NCBI GenBank assembly: GCA_964465125.1
Contig: CAYXIO010000036.1
Location: 1-38,310 of the forward strand
DNA length: 38,310 nucleotides
Reading direction: 5' to 3'
Origin: CAYOHG01 sp964465125
GTDB taxonomy: Bacteria; Planctomycetota; Phycisphaerae; UBA1845; Fen-1342
Below are positions 15,984-23,396 of the stretch, piece by piece (position 1 is the stretch's first letter; every line of letters begins with the position of its first letter). The notes beneath the pieces are model-generated. The model ran no database searches, had not been told where the DNA came from, and saw nothing but the letters and a program-made list of their open reading frames with translations. A program made the position numbers and the translations under genes.

Positions 15984-17411
15984 CTAGGACGGCGGCGACG
16001 CCCCGAAGAAATCCAGCATCAGGCTGTAGAACCAGTCGCGCGCGTAGGCGGCGAAGCCGACGTGTCCGCCGCCTTCAAGCATCAACACTGCGACGTTCGG
16101 ATTCGCGGTTCGAACCGCAAGGTCCGCGGTCGCCTGGGCTGACGCTGTCGGGTCATTCGAGGCGTGCAGGATCAGCACCGGCATTCGCGCGGATTCGAGC
16201 TTGAGCGCCCGGGGAGACTCTCCACGCGGAAGCAGGATCAGGTATTGCAGTCCGTCATCGACCGCGCCGGAGTAGTTCAGGCGTGTGCGTGCGAATTCGG
16301 ATCGAATCAGAGCCAGCAGATCGCCATCCACCGGGCGGTATCCATCGAGCCGCTTTTCCTCGCGAATCCGCGATTGAAGCGCGTGCAGTACCGGGTCGCA
16401 CAGCAGCGCCGCCGGCTGATGACATGCGCCAAGGACGTCCTCGAACGCAACGACCGGGGAAATCGCCAGCACGCCAGCCTCGTAGTGCGGTGCGCCGGTC
16501 AACGGTCGCAGGTAGGGTCGCAGGCGGCCCGCAACGCTCGCGTCATCCTGCGACCGGCCGTCTTCCCAGGCCGCCAGCAGCGCGTGATTCGCACCCCAGC
16601 AGAATCCGATCAGGCCGGTCCGGCGAATCTCCGGACGTGCCTGCAACCATTCGGCCAGCGCCAGCAGGTCTCCCGTTTCGAGCACGCCGAAAGTCGAGGA
16701 ACTCGGCGGCTGCGTCCGGGCTGTTTGCCCATAGCCGCGCAGCTCGATGGCCAGCGCGTGGAGCCCCGAATCCCGCAGCGCTGCGACGATGGTGCGCGTT
16801 CGTTCGACCTCAAGCGTGCCGAACAGGCCCGGCAACACTACGATGCAATCCGAAACGATGGGCTCGCCGTCGCGCGTCGCCAACCCGAGCCTCCCGAACA
16901 GCCGCACGTCGGGAGCGACCGGGATCCAGACGTCCTCAAAACCGCTCCACGGCGGCAGGTCTACTTGCGTGTCGGAGCCGTGAGCGCACTGTGCCGTGTG
17001 CATCAGCCCGAAGTAGTTCTTGAACAGCGAGGAGCGTGCGTCAGGGTCGGTGTGGAAGTAGCGAAAGACGTCGATCGCGCGGCCGTCGGGGCCGGCGAGC
17101 TCATCCGTGATCAGCGGTGCGCGGTGACGAGCGGGCAGCAGCGGCTGCAACTGCGACCGGGCGGCGGCCAGCCACACGCGCGCGTTCGGCGCCGAGGCCG
17201 CGCTCATCGGGGGCTCCAGCCTTCGAATCGCCTCGAGATTCGCTGGGATGCTGCGCTCGGCGAAGCACCCGCCGCTGAGAGCCCAGCCGGCGGCAAACGC
17301 GAGTGCGACGCATGCCCGAACGCGCTGGCGGAACGCGCGAATGGACCGGTCCGGTCCGGACGCTCCCGGCGTCCGACGCGCGCCGCCGAACCTGCCCTCC
17401 CCACGTGCCAA
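15984..17411 (-). CDS. YheT-like alpha/beta hydrolase with cysteine nucleophile
   Basis: Encodes 475 aa from a TTG at 17411 preceded by GAGGGG; a downstream start is possible. The N-terminus has a hydrophobic stretch (about 33-48) ending in GGC, possibly a signal or lipoprotein signal. The hydrolase domain (about 155-470) has the nucleophile elbow GFCWG with Cys271 where Ser is usual, Asp420 in HASND and His450 in GGGHVGF. The HVGF ending and the cap with many helices recall the YheT/EMB8 group (COG0429); a Cys nucleophile is known from dienelactone hydrolases. Substrate unknown. It is separated from the sialidase by 165 bases, so it may have its own transcript. Confidence 0.8.
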   Translation of the reverse strand: MARGEGRFGGARRTPGASGPDRSIRAFRQRVRACVALAFAAGWALSGGCFAERSIPANLEAIRRLEPPMSAASAPNARVWLAAARSQLQPLLPARHRAPLITDELAGPDGRAIDVFRYFHTDPDARSSLFKNYFGLMHTAQCAHGSDTQVDLPPWSGFEDVWIPVAPDVRLFGRLGLATRDGEPIVSDCIVVLPGLFGTLEVERTRTIVAALRDSGLHALAIELRGYGQTARTQPPSSSTFGVLETGDLLALAEWLQARPEIRRTGLIGFCWGANHALLAAWEDGRSQDDASVAGRLRPYLRPLTGAPHYEAGVLAISPVVAFEDVLGACHQPAALLCDPVLHALQSRIREEKRLDGYRPVDGDLLALIRSEFARTRLNYSGAVDDGLQYLILLPRGESPRALKLESARMPVLILHASNDPTASAQATADLAVRTANPNVAVLMLEGGGHVGFAAYARDWFYSLMLDFFGASPPS

Positions 17412-17725
17412 CGGTTTTACCCCTCGCCGCGTGAATCAAACCGGAAATGATAGCCCCGCTGCGTCTCCGTGCGAGGCGAAGCTAACCCGCGTTCCCGTCA
17501 TTGGATAGGGCATGATTCGCGGCCGGGCTTTCCGTTCTGCCGCCGCTTCGGGGAGCCGCGCCAGGCCCGCGAGTCGCTGTCGCCGCAAGCTTTGGTCCGT
17601 TCTCGCGTTGGGCTTGGTAACCGGCTCCCCGAGCCGAGAGGTGATCCTGCTGTGACGCGGGGTGACGGGATCTCCAACAACTACATTCTCACATTGGCGT
17701 ACCGCCGATCATGAGGAACGAATTC
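17412..17725. other. divergent spacer of about 310 bases
   Basis: Between the divergent hydrolase and arylsulfotransferase-like genes. It contains the TATCAT above and a perfect 6-bp hairpin CGGCTC-CCC-GAGCCG at 17622-17636. The open frames across it have no recognisable protein. No convincing promoter for the right-hand gene was found. Confidence 0.45.
17447..17452 (-). promoter_or_regulatory. -10-like TATCAT ahead of Cys-hydrolase gene
   Basis: On the - strand GGCTATCAT lies about 36 bases before the TTG start, leaving a leader of roughly 30 bases that includes the GAGGGG ribosome-binding site. No clear -35 is seen. Confidence 0.35.
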
Positions 17726-19687
17726 ATGCGAACCACGCGGCGTTCTGTGCAAACGGTCTGGTGGTTGCCGATCGCGTCGGCCGTGCTGTCGAGTGCGTGC
17801 CTTGGGGCCGCCTTCGCGCAGTCGAGTGCAGCGCCGCCGGCGGCTCGACCGGACGCGCCGGAGCCGGCGTCGCAGCCCTCCGGGCGCGGACTGGTGCTCG
17901 CGACCGACGCCGCCAGCGCCGGCTACACGCTCTTCGCGCCGTTGAACTCCACGACGACCTATCTGGTCGACATGCGCGGCCAGATGGTGCACTCCTGGCC
18001 GAGCAAGTACTCGCCCGGGCAGGCCGTTTACCTGCTGGATGACGGATCGCTGCTGCGCTGCGAGCGCGAGCCGAGCAACGAGCATTTCGGTGGCGGCGGC
18101 ATCGGCGGGCGCGTCGAGCGGATCGCGCCCGACGGAACCGTGCTCTGGCAGTACGTCTACGCCGACGACAACCACTGTCAGCATCATGACGCCGAGCCCA
18201 TGCCCAACGGCAATGTGCTGCTGATCGCATGGGAGCGCCGCTCGCACGACGAGGTGACCGCGGCGGGAGGCGATCCCGAGCAATTCACCGGCGACGAGCT
18301 CTGGCCCGACTGCATCGTCGAAGTCAAGCCGGAAGGGCAGACCGGCGGCACGATCGTCTGGGAATGGCACGTCTGGGATCATCTCATCCAGGACCGCTTC
18401 CAGGACAAGCCGAACTTCGGCGTGATCGCCGAGCATCCCGAGCGGATCGATCTGAACAACCGCCGCGCGGCGCCGCGCGAGTCGCGCGCCGAAATGCGGC
18501 GGCTGCGCGCCCTGGGCTACGTCGGCGGCGCTGAGGAAGAAGAGTCAGACAGCTCGGATGAAGCGGACCGCGCGCCGGCGCGCCCGGATGAAGGACCACC
18601 GGAGGACGAGCCGGGATTTCCGCCGGGTCCCGGTGGGTTTGGCGGCCCGGGCGGCTTCGGCGGACCAGGCGGCGGCGCGGATTGGTGCCACACCAATTCG
18701 ATTGCCTACAACGCCAGGCTCGACCAGATCGTCCTGAGTGTGCACAACTTCAGCGAGATCTGGGTCATCGACCACAGTACGACTACCGCGGAAGCCTCCG
18801 GCAGCAAGGGAGGGCGCTCCGGCAGGGGCGGAGACGTGCTCTATCGCTGGGGCAACCCGCGTATGTACGGGGCGGGCGGCAACGAGGATCAGCAGCTCTT
18901 CGCCCAACACGACGCGCGCTGGATTCCCGAAGGCGCACCTGGGGCAGGAAATCTGATGGTCTTCAATAACGGCCCCGGCCGGCCGGATGGTCGCTACTCC
19001 TCGATCGTCGAGATCGCACCGCCGATCGACAAGTCCGGCAACTACCAGCGCGAGGCCGGCAAGCCGTTCGGACCTGCCGCGCCGACGTGGGTCTACACCG
19101 CGGAGGAAAAGGGGGATTTCTTCGCCAGCCACATTTCCGGCGCCGAGCGAATGCCCAACGGCAACACGTTTATCTGCGACGGTGAGCAAGGCCGCTTTTT
19201 TGAAGTTACACACGAAGGCGCGCTCGTTTGGGACTACCTGAATCCCTATCTGGAGCGCAGCGCGCCGGACATGGGACCGGGTCGGTTCTTCCGCGGATTG
19301 CGCGATCGCGGCCGCGATGGGCGTCGCCGGGGCGATGGACAGGCTGGTCCGCGGCCGCCGGGAGATGCTCCGGACCGCCCGGACGGTCCTCCCGACCAGG
19401 TCGATCGCAGGCCGCCGCCGCCGAATGACGGCGCCCGTCCTGACGATGAGGCCGACCGCGCGCGCGATCCTCGTCCGGACGGCGGCGAACCACCCGGGGA
19501 TGGGCGACGGGCCGGTCGGCGCTTCCCGGGTGATCCACCTCCGGGCGGAGCGGCGTTCTTCGGCGGGCGCTTCGGCGGCCCCGGGGGGCCGGGCGGGCCC
19601 GGCGGCGTGTTTCGCGCCTCGCGCCTATCGAAGGACGATCCGGGCCTGAGGCGACTGCTCGACGCGATCGGAAAGAAGTTCGAGTAG
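17726..19687 (+). CDS. exported arylsulfotransferase-like propeller protein with low-complexity insertions
   Basis: Encodes 653 aa from the ATG at 17726, which has GAGGA (17713-17717) 8 bases upstream; the ATG at 17711 has none. The signal peptide ends near AFAQ. Repeated blades such as YLVDMRGQMVHSWP, HHDAEPMPNGNVLL, HTNSIAYNARLDQIVLS and HISGAERMPNGNTFICDG match the arylsulfotransferase (ASST) propeller family, which moves sulfate between phenolic donors and acceptors outside the cytoplasm. An acidic then Gly/Pro-rich insert near 265-320 and a long Pro/Asp/Arg/Gly-rich segment in the last 130 residues are not part of that fold and look disordered. Activity is unproven; it may only share the fold. 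Confidence 0.75.
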   Translation: MRTTRRSVQTVWWLPIASAVLSSACLGAAFAQSSAAPPAARPDAPEPASQPSGRGLVLATDAASAGYTLFAPLNSTTTYLVDMRGQMVHSWPSKYSPGQAVYLLDDGSLLRCEREPSNEHFGGGGIGGRVERIAPDGTVLWQYVYADDNHCQHHDAEPMPNGNVLLIAWERRSHDEVTAAGGDPEQFTGDELWPDCIVEVKPEGQTGGTIVWEWHVWDHLIQDRFQDKPNFGVIAEHPERIDLNNRRAAPRESRAEMRRLRALGYVGGAEEEESDSSDEADRAPARPDEGPPEDEPGFPPGPGGFGGPGGFGGPGGGADWCHTNSIAYNARLDQIVLSVHNFSEIWVIDHSTTTAEASGSKGGRSGRGGDVLYRWGNPRMYGAGGNEDQQLFAQHDARWIPEGAPGAGNLMVFNNGPGRPDGRYSSIVEIAPPIDKSGNYQREAGKPFGPAAPTWVYTAEEKGDFFASHISGAERMPNGNTFICDGEQGRFFEVTHEGALVWDYLNPYLERSAPDMGPGRFFRGLRDRGRDGRRRGDGQAGPRPPGDAPDRPDGPPDQVDRRPPPPNDGARPDDEADRARDPRPDGGEPPGDGRRAGRRFPGDPPPGGAAFFGGRFGGPGGPGGPGGVFRASRLSKDDPGLRRLLDAIGKKFE

Positions 19688-19792
19688 GCCGCGTTCGCAG
19701 GCCAGCGCGCCAAGGGCCCGCGCGGGGAGTCTGTGCGTGAGACAGGCATCGCCGGGCCGCGCGGGCGCTCTGACCGAAGTCGCGCATAGCGC

Positions 19793-19822
19793 TTGACAAG
19801 ACACCGGCGCATCCGGCATACT
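19793..19822 (+). promoter_or_regulatory. sigma70-type promoter of the TetR gene
   Basis: A perfect -35 TTGACA (19793-19798) is followed by CATACT (19817-19822) after 18 bases, or GCATAC after 17. Transcription would start near 19829, inside the palindromic operator and about 40 bases before the ATG at 19868. Confidence 0.65.
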
Positions 19823-19824
19823 TA

Positions 19825-19850
19825 GGTGCGCACCCAATATCCGTTGGGTG
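19825..19850 (+). promoter_or_regulatory. two overlapping palindromes, likely TetR operator
   Basis: GGTGCGCACC (19825-19834) is a perfect 10-bp palindrome, extended to TTAGGTGCGCACCCAA with one mismatch. It overlaps a second perfect inverted repeat, CACCCAA (19831-19837) and TTGGGTG (19844-19850), with a 6-base centre. Both cover the predicted transcription start and lie just ahead of a TetR gene, the usual place for autoregulation. Confidence 0.65.
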
Positions 19851-19867
19851 ATTGCCCGAGGTGCTGG

Positions 19868-20506
19868 ATGTCGCCGGTGCTCAGTCCGTCACGCGAGAAG
19901 ATCGTCGACGCGGCCATGGAGCTCTTCGCCTTCCACGGCTACGGGCCGACCGGACTTTCCGAAATCGCCCGCAAGGCCGGTGTGCAGCAGGGCTCGCTGT
20001 ATCACTTCTTCCCGACGAAGGAGGAGTTGCTCGCGGCGGTGCTCCGCCGCCGGCACGAGCTGCTGTGGCCCGAGGTGCTGCAAGCGATCTGGGACCGCTT
20101 CGATGATCCCCTGGAGCGCGTCTTCAAGCTGCTCGATCAATATCGCAAGATGTTGCAAGTGACCGAATTCTCCCACGGCTGTCCGATCGGAAATCTCGCG
20201 ATCGAGCTGGCCGAAAGCCACCCCAATTCGCGCCCGCTGATCGCCGCCAACTTCGACAACTGGCTCAAGGCGGTCGAGCAGTGCTTCCGCGAGGCCTCCC
20301 GCCGGCTTCCGGAAGACACCGACCCACGCCGGCTTGCGGTCTTCGTGCTCACCACGATGGAGGGCGCCGTCATGCTGGCACGGACCTACCGCGACTTCCG
20401 CGCCTATGACGCCGCGATCACCTCGCTGCGTGACTACATCCAGCGGCTGGTGGAGTCCGAAACCCAGTGGGGCGGCGCGCGCCGCCCACGCACGCGCACG
20501 CGCTGA
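19868..20506 (+). CDS. TetR-family transcriptional regulator
   Basis: Encodes 212 aa. The N-terminal helix-turn-helix covers residues about 10-55 (VDAAMELFAFHGYGPTGLSE through GVQQGSLYHFFPTKEELL), and the following helices contain HGCPIGNLAIELAESHP, which resembles the LmrA/YxaF-type ligand-binding C-terminus. It should repress its own promoter and release DNA on binding a small hydrophobic ligand. The ATG at 19868 has GAGG 6 bases upstream (19858-19861). The open frame back to 19826 runs through the operator and is not coding. The DUF4287/DUF5655 gene follows after 37 bases and is probably co-regulated. Confidence 0.9.
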   Translation: MSPVLSPSREKIVDAAMELFAFHGYGPTGLSEIARKAGVQQGSLYHFFPTKEELLAAVLRRRHELLWPEVLQAIWDRFDDPLERVFKLLDQYRKMLQVTEFSHGCPIGNLAIELAESHPNSRPLIAANFDNWLKAVEQCFREASRRLPEDTDPRRLAVFVLTTMEGAVMLARTYRDFRAYDAAITSLRDYIQRLVESETQWGGARRPRTRTR

Positions 20507-20543
20507 CCCGCGGCGTCCATTCGCCGCACCGAGGAGCATCGGC

Positions 20544-21113
20544 ATGCCCGGAAAAACCCCGCAGGACGCCGAGGCGACGATGGTCGCCAACCTGCTTCAG
20601 AACACTGGCAAGAGCCTCGATCAATGGGTGAAGCTCGCCGCCGGATCGAAGCTGGACAAGCACGGTGAGATTGTCGCGTTCCTGGAAGCCGATCACGGCT
20701 TGACGCACGGCTATGCCAACCTCGTCGCACACCGCACGCTCAAGTCCGCCGCCGGTGACGCGGATCCGGACGACCTGGTCGAATCGCAGTACGCCGGTGC
20801 GAAAGCGGCGCTGCGGCCGATCTACGATGCACTTTGTGCGGCGGTCGGCAAGATCGGAGGCGACGTCGAGCTTTCGCCCAAGAAGGCGTACGTCAGTGTT
20901 CGCCGCGCGAAGCAGTTCGCGATATTCCAGCCCTCCACCGCCACGCGGCTTGATGTCGGAATTCAGCTCAAGGGAGTGGCTCCGACAGGGAGGCTCGAAG
21001 CCTCGGGCAGCTTCAATGCGATGGTTTCGCACCGGGTGCGCGTGGAATCGGCCGCACAGGTCGATAAGCAACTCGTCGACTGGCTGCGGCAGGCGTACGA
21101 GTCGGCGGGTTGA
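20544..21113 (+). CDS. DUF4287/DUF5655 domain protein
   Basis: Encodes 189 aa. Residues about 8-65 (VANLLQNTGKSLDQWVKLAA, then HGEIVAFLEADHGLTHGYANLVAH) match DUF4287, and about 90-185 (RPIYDALCAAVGKIGGDVEL, KKAYVSVRRAKQFAIFQPST) match DUF5655, a small domain also found with restriction-like nuclease systems. There is no signal peptide. The biochemical role is unknown. The ATG at 20544 has GAGGAG (20531-20536) 7 bases upstream; the longer open frame to 20334 overlaps the TetR gene in another frame and is not supported. Its position after TetR suggests ligand-induced expression. Confidence 0.8.
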   Translation: MPGKTPQDAEATMVANLLQNTGKSLDQWVKLAAGSKLDKHGEIVAFLEADHGLTHGYANLVAHRTLKSAAGDADPDDLVESQYAGAKAALRPIYDALCAAVGKIGGDVELSPKKAYVSVRRAKQFAIFQPSTATRLDVGIQLKGVAPTGRLEASGSFNAMVSHRVRVESAAQVDKQLVDWLRQAYESAG

Positions 21114-21210
21114 GTGCGAGTCAGTCGCCGCGTCAGGTTCGTTGCGTCTGATTCCGTTCTTCCGAAGAAGGCCCGCGCGAGGAGCGGCGCAGGAACGCGC
21201 CGGGGTCGCC

Positions 21211-23265
21211 ATGCACCGTACGTATCGATGCACCGTGCGTCTGTTGGCTATGTTCACAGTCGCGGGGAGTGCAGTTGCCCAGCTCCCGCCGGCTCTGACG
21301 GCACCCGACGCGACAGTGCAGAGCTATCGGGCCCACGTCGCGGCCAGCGTCGCGAGCTACCGCCTGGGCGAACCGGCCGACGCGCGGCGCTGGCTCGACG
21401 CGGCGCCGGCGGCCGCGCGCGGCTGGGAATGGTCGTTTCTCGACGCGCTGCTCGATCAGTCGTTGGCTTGCAGTCCGGCGATGGCATCCGAAGTGTTCAC
21501 CATCGCGGTGCATCCGAACGGAAAGACCGCGGCACTGGGTCTCACCGGCGGCCCGATCGTGCTCTGGGATCTAGTCGAGATGCGGGCGCTGGCCGAGCTT
21601 CCCGGACATCCCGGCGGGACATTTTGCGTGCGCTACAGCCCGGACGGCACAAAACTCGCGTCCGGCGGGGCCGATCGCTGCGCGCGTGTCTGGGATCTTG
21701 AATCACGCAACTGCCTCGTGGAATTCAAGGAGCACAAGTTCCCGGTGCCGGCAGTTGCCTTCACGCCTGACGGTACGCAGGTCGCCAGCGCCGCGTACTA
21801 CGTGGACAAGGAGACCCCGATTGAGGGACGAGTTCATCTCTGGAATGCGGCGACCGGCGAGGTGGCCAAGACGTTCAAGGGCGGCCGCAAGCCGCTGAGC
21901 TCGCTCGCGTTCACGCCCGATGCGCGGCGCATCGTCGCGGGATCGTGGGATTCGTGCGCGTTCGTTTGGGATGTGGACGCCGGCGGAGAGCCCCAAAAAC
22001 TCGACCAGAAGCCCGGCGAGGACCAGAACGCGCACATCGACTCCGTCGCGATCAGCCCGGACGGCGCGCTGCTGGCGACGGCGTCGACGGAGGGGCTGAT
22101 TGTCGTCTACCGGATGGCGAACCTCGAGGTTGCAGCGCGCCTGACGGTCGCCGGAGTTGAGCTGCGCGCCGTCGCCTTCAGCCCGGATGGTGCGATCCTG
22201 GCCAGGGCGGGTTCGGACGGAGCCGTACGGTTCTGGAACGCCGCGGACTGGACGCCGCGGGCGACGCTCTGCGGGCACACGGCCGAAGTGCGGTCCATCG
22301 CGTTCACCCCGGACGGCGTCAATGTCGTCAGCGGCGCCCTCGATCGAACCGCCCGAGTGTGGAACGCGCGGCAAACCGGCGTCGGAATGCTGCGCACTCG
22401 ATACGCCAACACGAACTACTCGGTTGCGTTCGCTCCGGACGGGACCTACCTCGCCTGCTCCGCGAGCGACTCGACCATCGGCCTCGTCGATTCACACACC
22501 GGCGAAAAAGTCGCGTCCTGGGTCGCGCATCCGGACAACGAAGTGTGCACCGCCGCGATCAGCCCGGACGGCGCGCGCATCGTCTCGTGCTCGTGGGACA
22601 AGACCGTTCGCCTGTTCGATCTCGCCGGCAAAGCCGAAGTCCGCAAATGGGAACTCCCCGCGGGTGTGGCGTTCGTGACTTGGCGCCCGGACGGACGTCA
22701 GCTTGCGGCGGCATTGCGCGACAAGACCGCCGTGCTGCTCGACCCGGAGTCCGACACGGTCGTCCGCACGCTCGTCGGACACGAGGGTGCCGTGAGCTCG
22801 ACGGCCTATTCGCCGGACGGAACCCGGCTCGCGACCAGTTCGCGTGACGGCACGGTGCGCGTCTGGGAGGTCGCGACAGGCGCGGAGCTGTCCGTTCTGC
22901 GGGGCCACGCGGGCCCAATCGAGACCTGCCACTTTGCGCCCGACGGGGAGAAGCTCTGTTCCGGCGGCGAGGATGGCACAGTGCGGCTGTGGGATGCTGC
23001 CGGGGGAACTTGCCTGGCGACGCTGCTTGAAACCGATGAACCGATCTACCGCGTCGCGCTTTCGCCCGACGGCAAGCGCATTGCCGCCGGCGCGAAGGTG
23101 CTGTACCTGCTGGATCCGTCCTGCCCGGGAATAGTCTTCAAGTACAAGCCGCTGCAAGGCACGCTCTGGCATCTTTCGTGGAGCCCGGACGGCAAGCGGC
23201 TCGCGGCGGGCGCGTGGGACGGCGAGATCGCAGTGCTCGATTCCGTTCCGCTTCGGGAGCGGTGA
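21211..23265 (+). CDS. secreted WD40 protein with 14 repeats
   Basis: Encodes 684 aa from the ATG at 21211. A signal peptide ends near AVAQ (about residue 24). A helical linker contains RGWEWSFLDALL, the 'RGWEW' motif common between kinase and WD40 parts of planctomycete proteins; no kinase domain is present. From about residue 93 to the end I count 14 WD40-type repeats, each with a YSPDG/AFTPDG-type turn and a VWD/LWD-type end, enough for two seven-bladed propellers. Such proteins act as binding scaffolds outside the cytoplasm. The open frame upstream of 21211 overlaps the previous gene in another frame and is not coding. A strong ribosome-binding site is not obvious. Confidence 0.85.
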   Translation: MHRTYRCTVRLLAMFTVAGSAVAQLPPALTAPDATVQSYRAHVAASVASYRLGEPADARRWLDAAPAAARGWEWSFLDALLDQSLACSPAMASEVFTIAVHPNGKTAALGLTGGPIVLWDLVEMRALAELPGHPGGTFCVRYSPDGTKLASGGADRCARVWDLESRNCLVEFKEHKFPVPAVAFTPDGTQVASAAYYVDKETPIEGRVHLWNAATGEVAKTFKGGRKPLSSLAFTPDARRIVAGSWDSCAFVWDVDAGGEPQKLDQKPGEDQNAHIDSVAISPDGALLATASTEGLIVVYRMANLEVAARLTVAGVELRAVAFSPDGAILARAGSDGAVRFWNAADWTPRATLCGHTAEVRSIAFTPDGVNVVSGALDRTARVWNARQTGVGMLRTRYANTNYSVAFAPDGTYLACSASDSTIGLVDSHTGEKVASWVAHPDNEVCTAAISPDGARIVSCSWDKTVRLFDLAGKAEVRKWELPAGVAFVTWRPDGRQLAAALRDKTAVLLDPESDTVVRTLVGHEGAVSSTAYSPDGTRLATSSRDGTVRVWEVATGAELSVLRGHAGPIETCHFAPDGEKLCSGGEDGTVRLWDAAGGTCLATLLETDEPIYRVALSPDGKRIAAGAKVLYLLDPSCPGIVFKYKPLQGTLWHLSWSPDGKRLAAGAWDGEIAVLDSVPLRER

Positions 23266-23356
23266 ATTCTTTTCAGCGTGCGCTCCGCATCGCCTGGCGC
23301 GATAGCATCGGGCGTTGGTCGGAGTAGGGATGCCCCTTGACGGGGCACCCCCTCCA

Positions 23357-23391
23357 CAGATCCGGACTGGCGGGATTACCGCATCCGGCTC
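23357..23391 (-). ncRNA. group II intron domain V
   Basis: The most conserved ribozyme domain: a 34-35-base hairpin whose 5' strand starts GAGCCGGAT, whose distal stem is GCGG-TAATC-CCGC, and whose 3' strand returns as AGTCCGGATCTG. The AGC catalytic triad is intact. Confidence 0.8.
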
Positions 23392-23396
23392 TGGTC

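Noticed and set aside
18600..18680. Gly/Pro-coding repeats as a possible CRISPR or tandem repeat locus
   Set aside because: The repeats are short, imperfect and in frame with a coding sequence; there are no spacers of uniform length.
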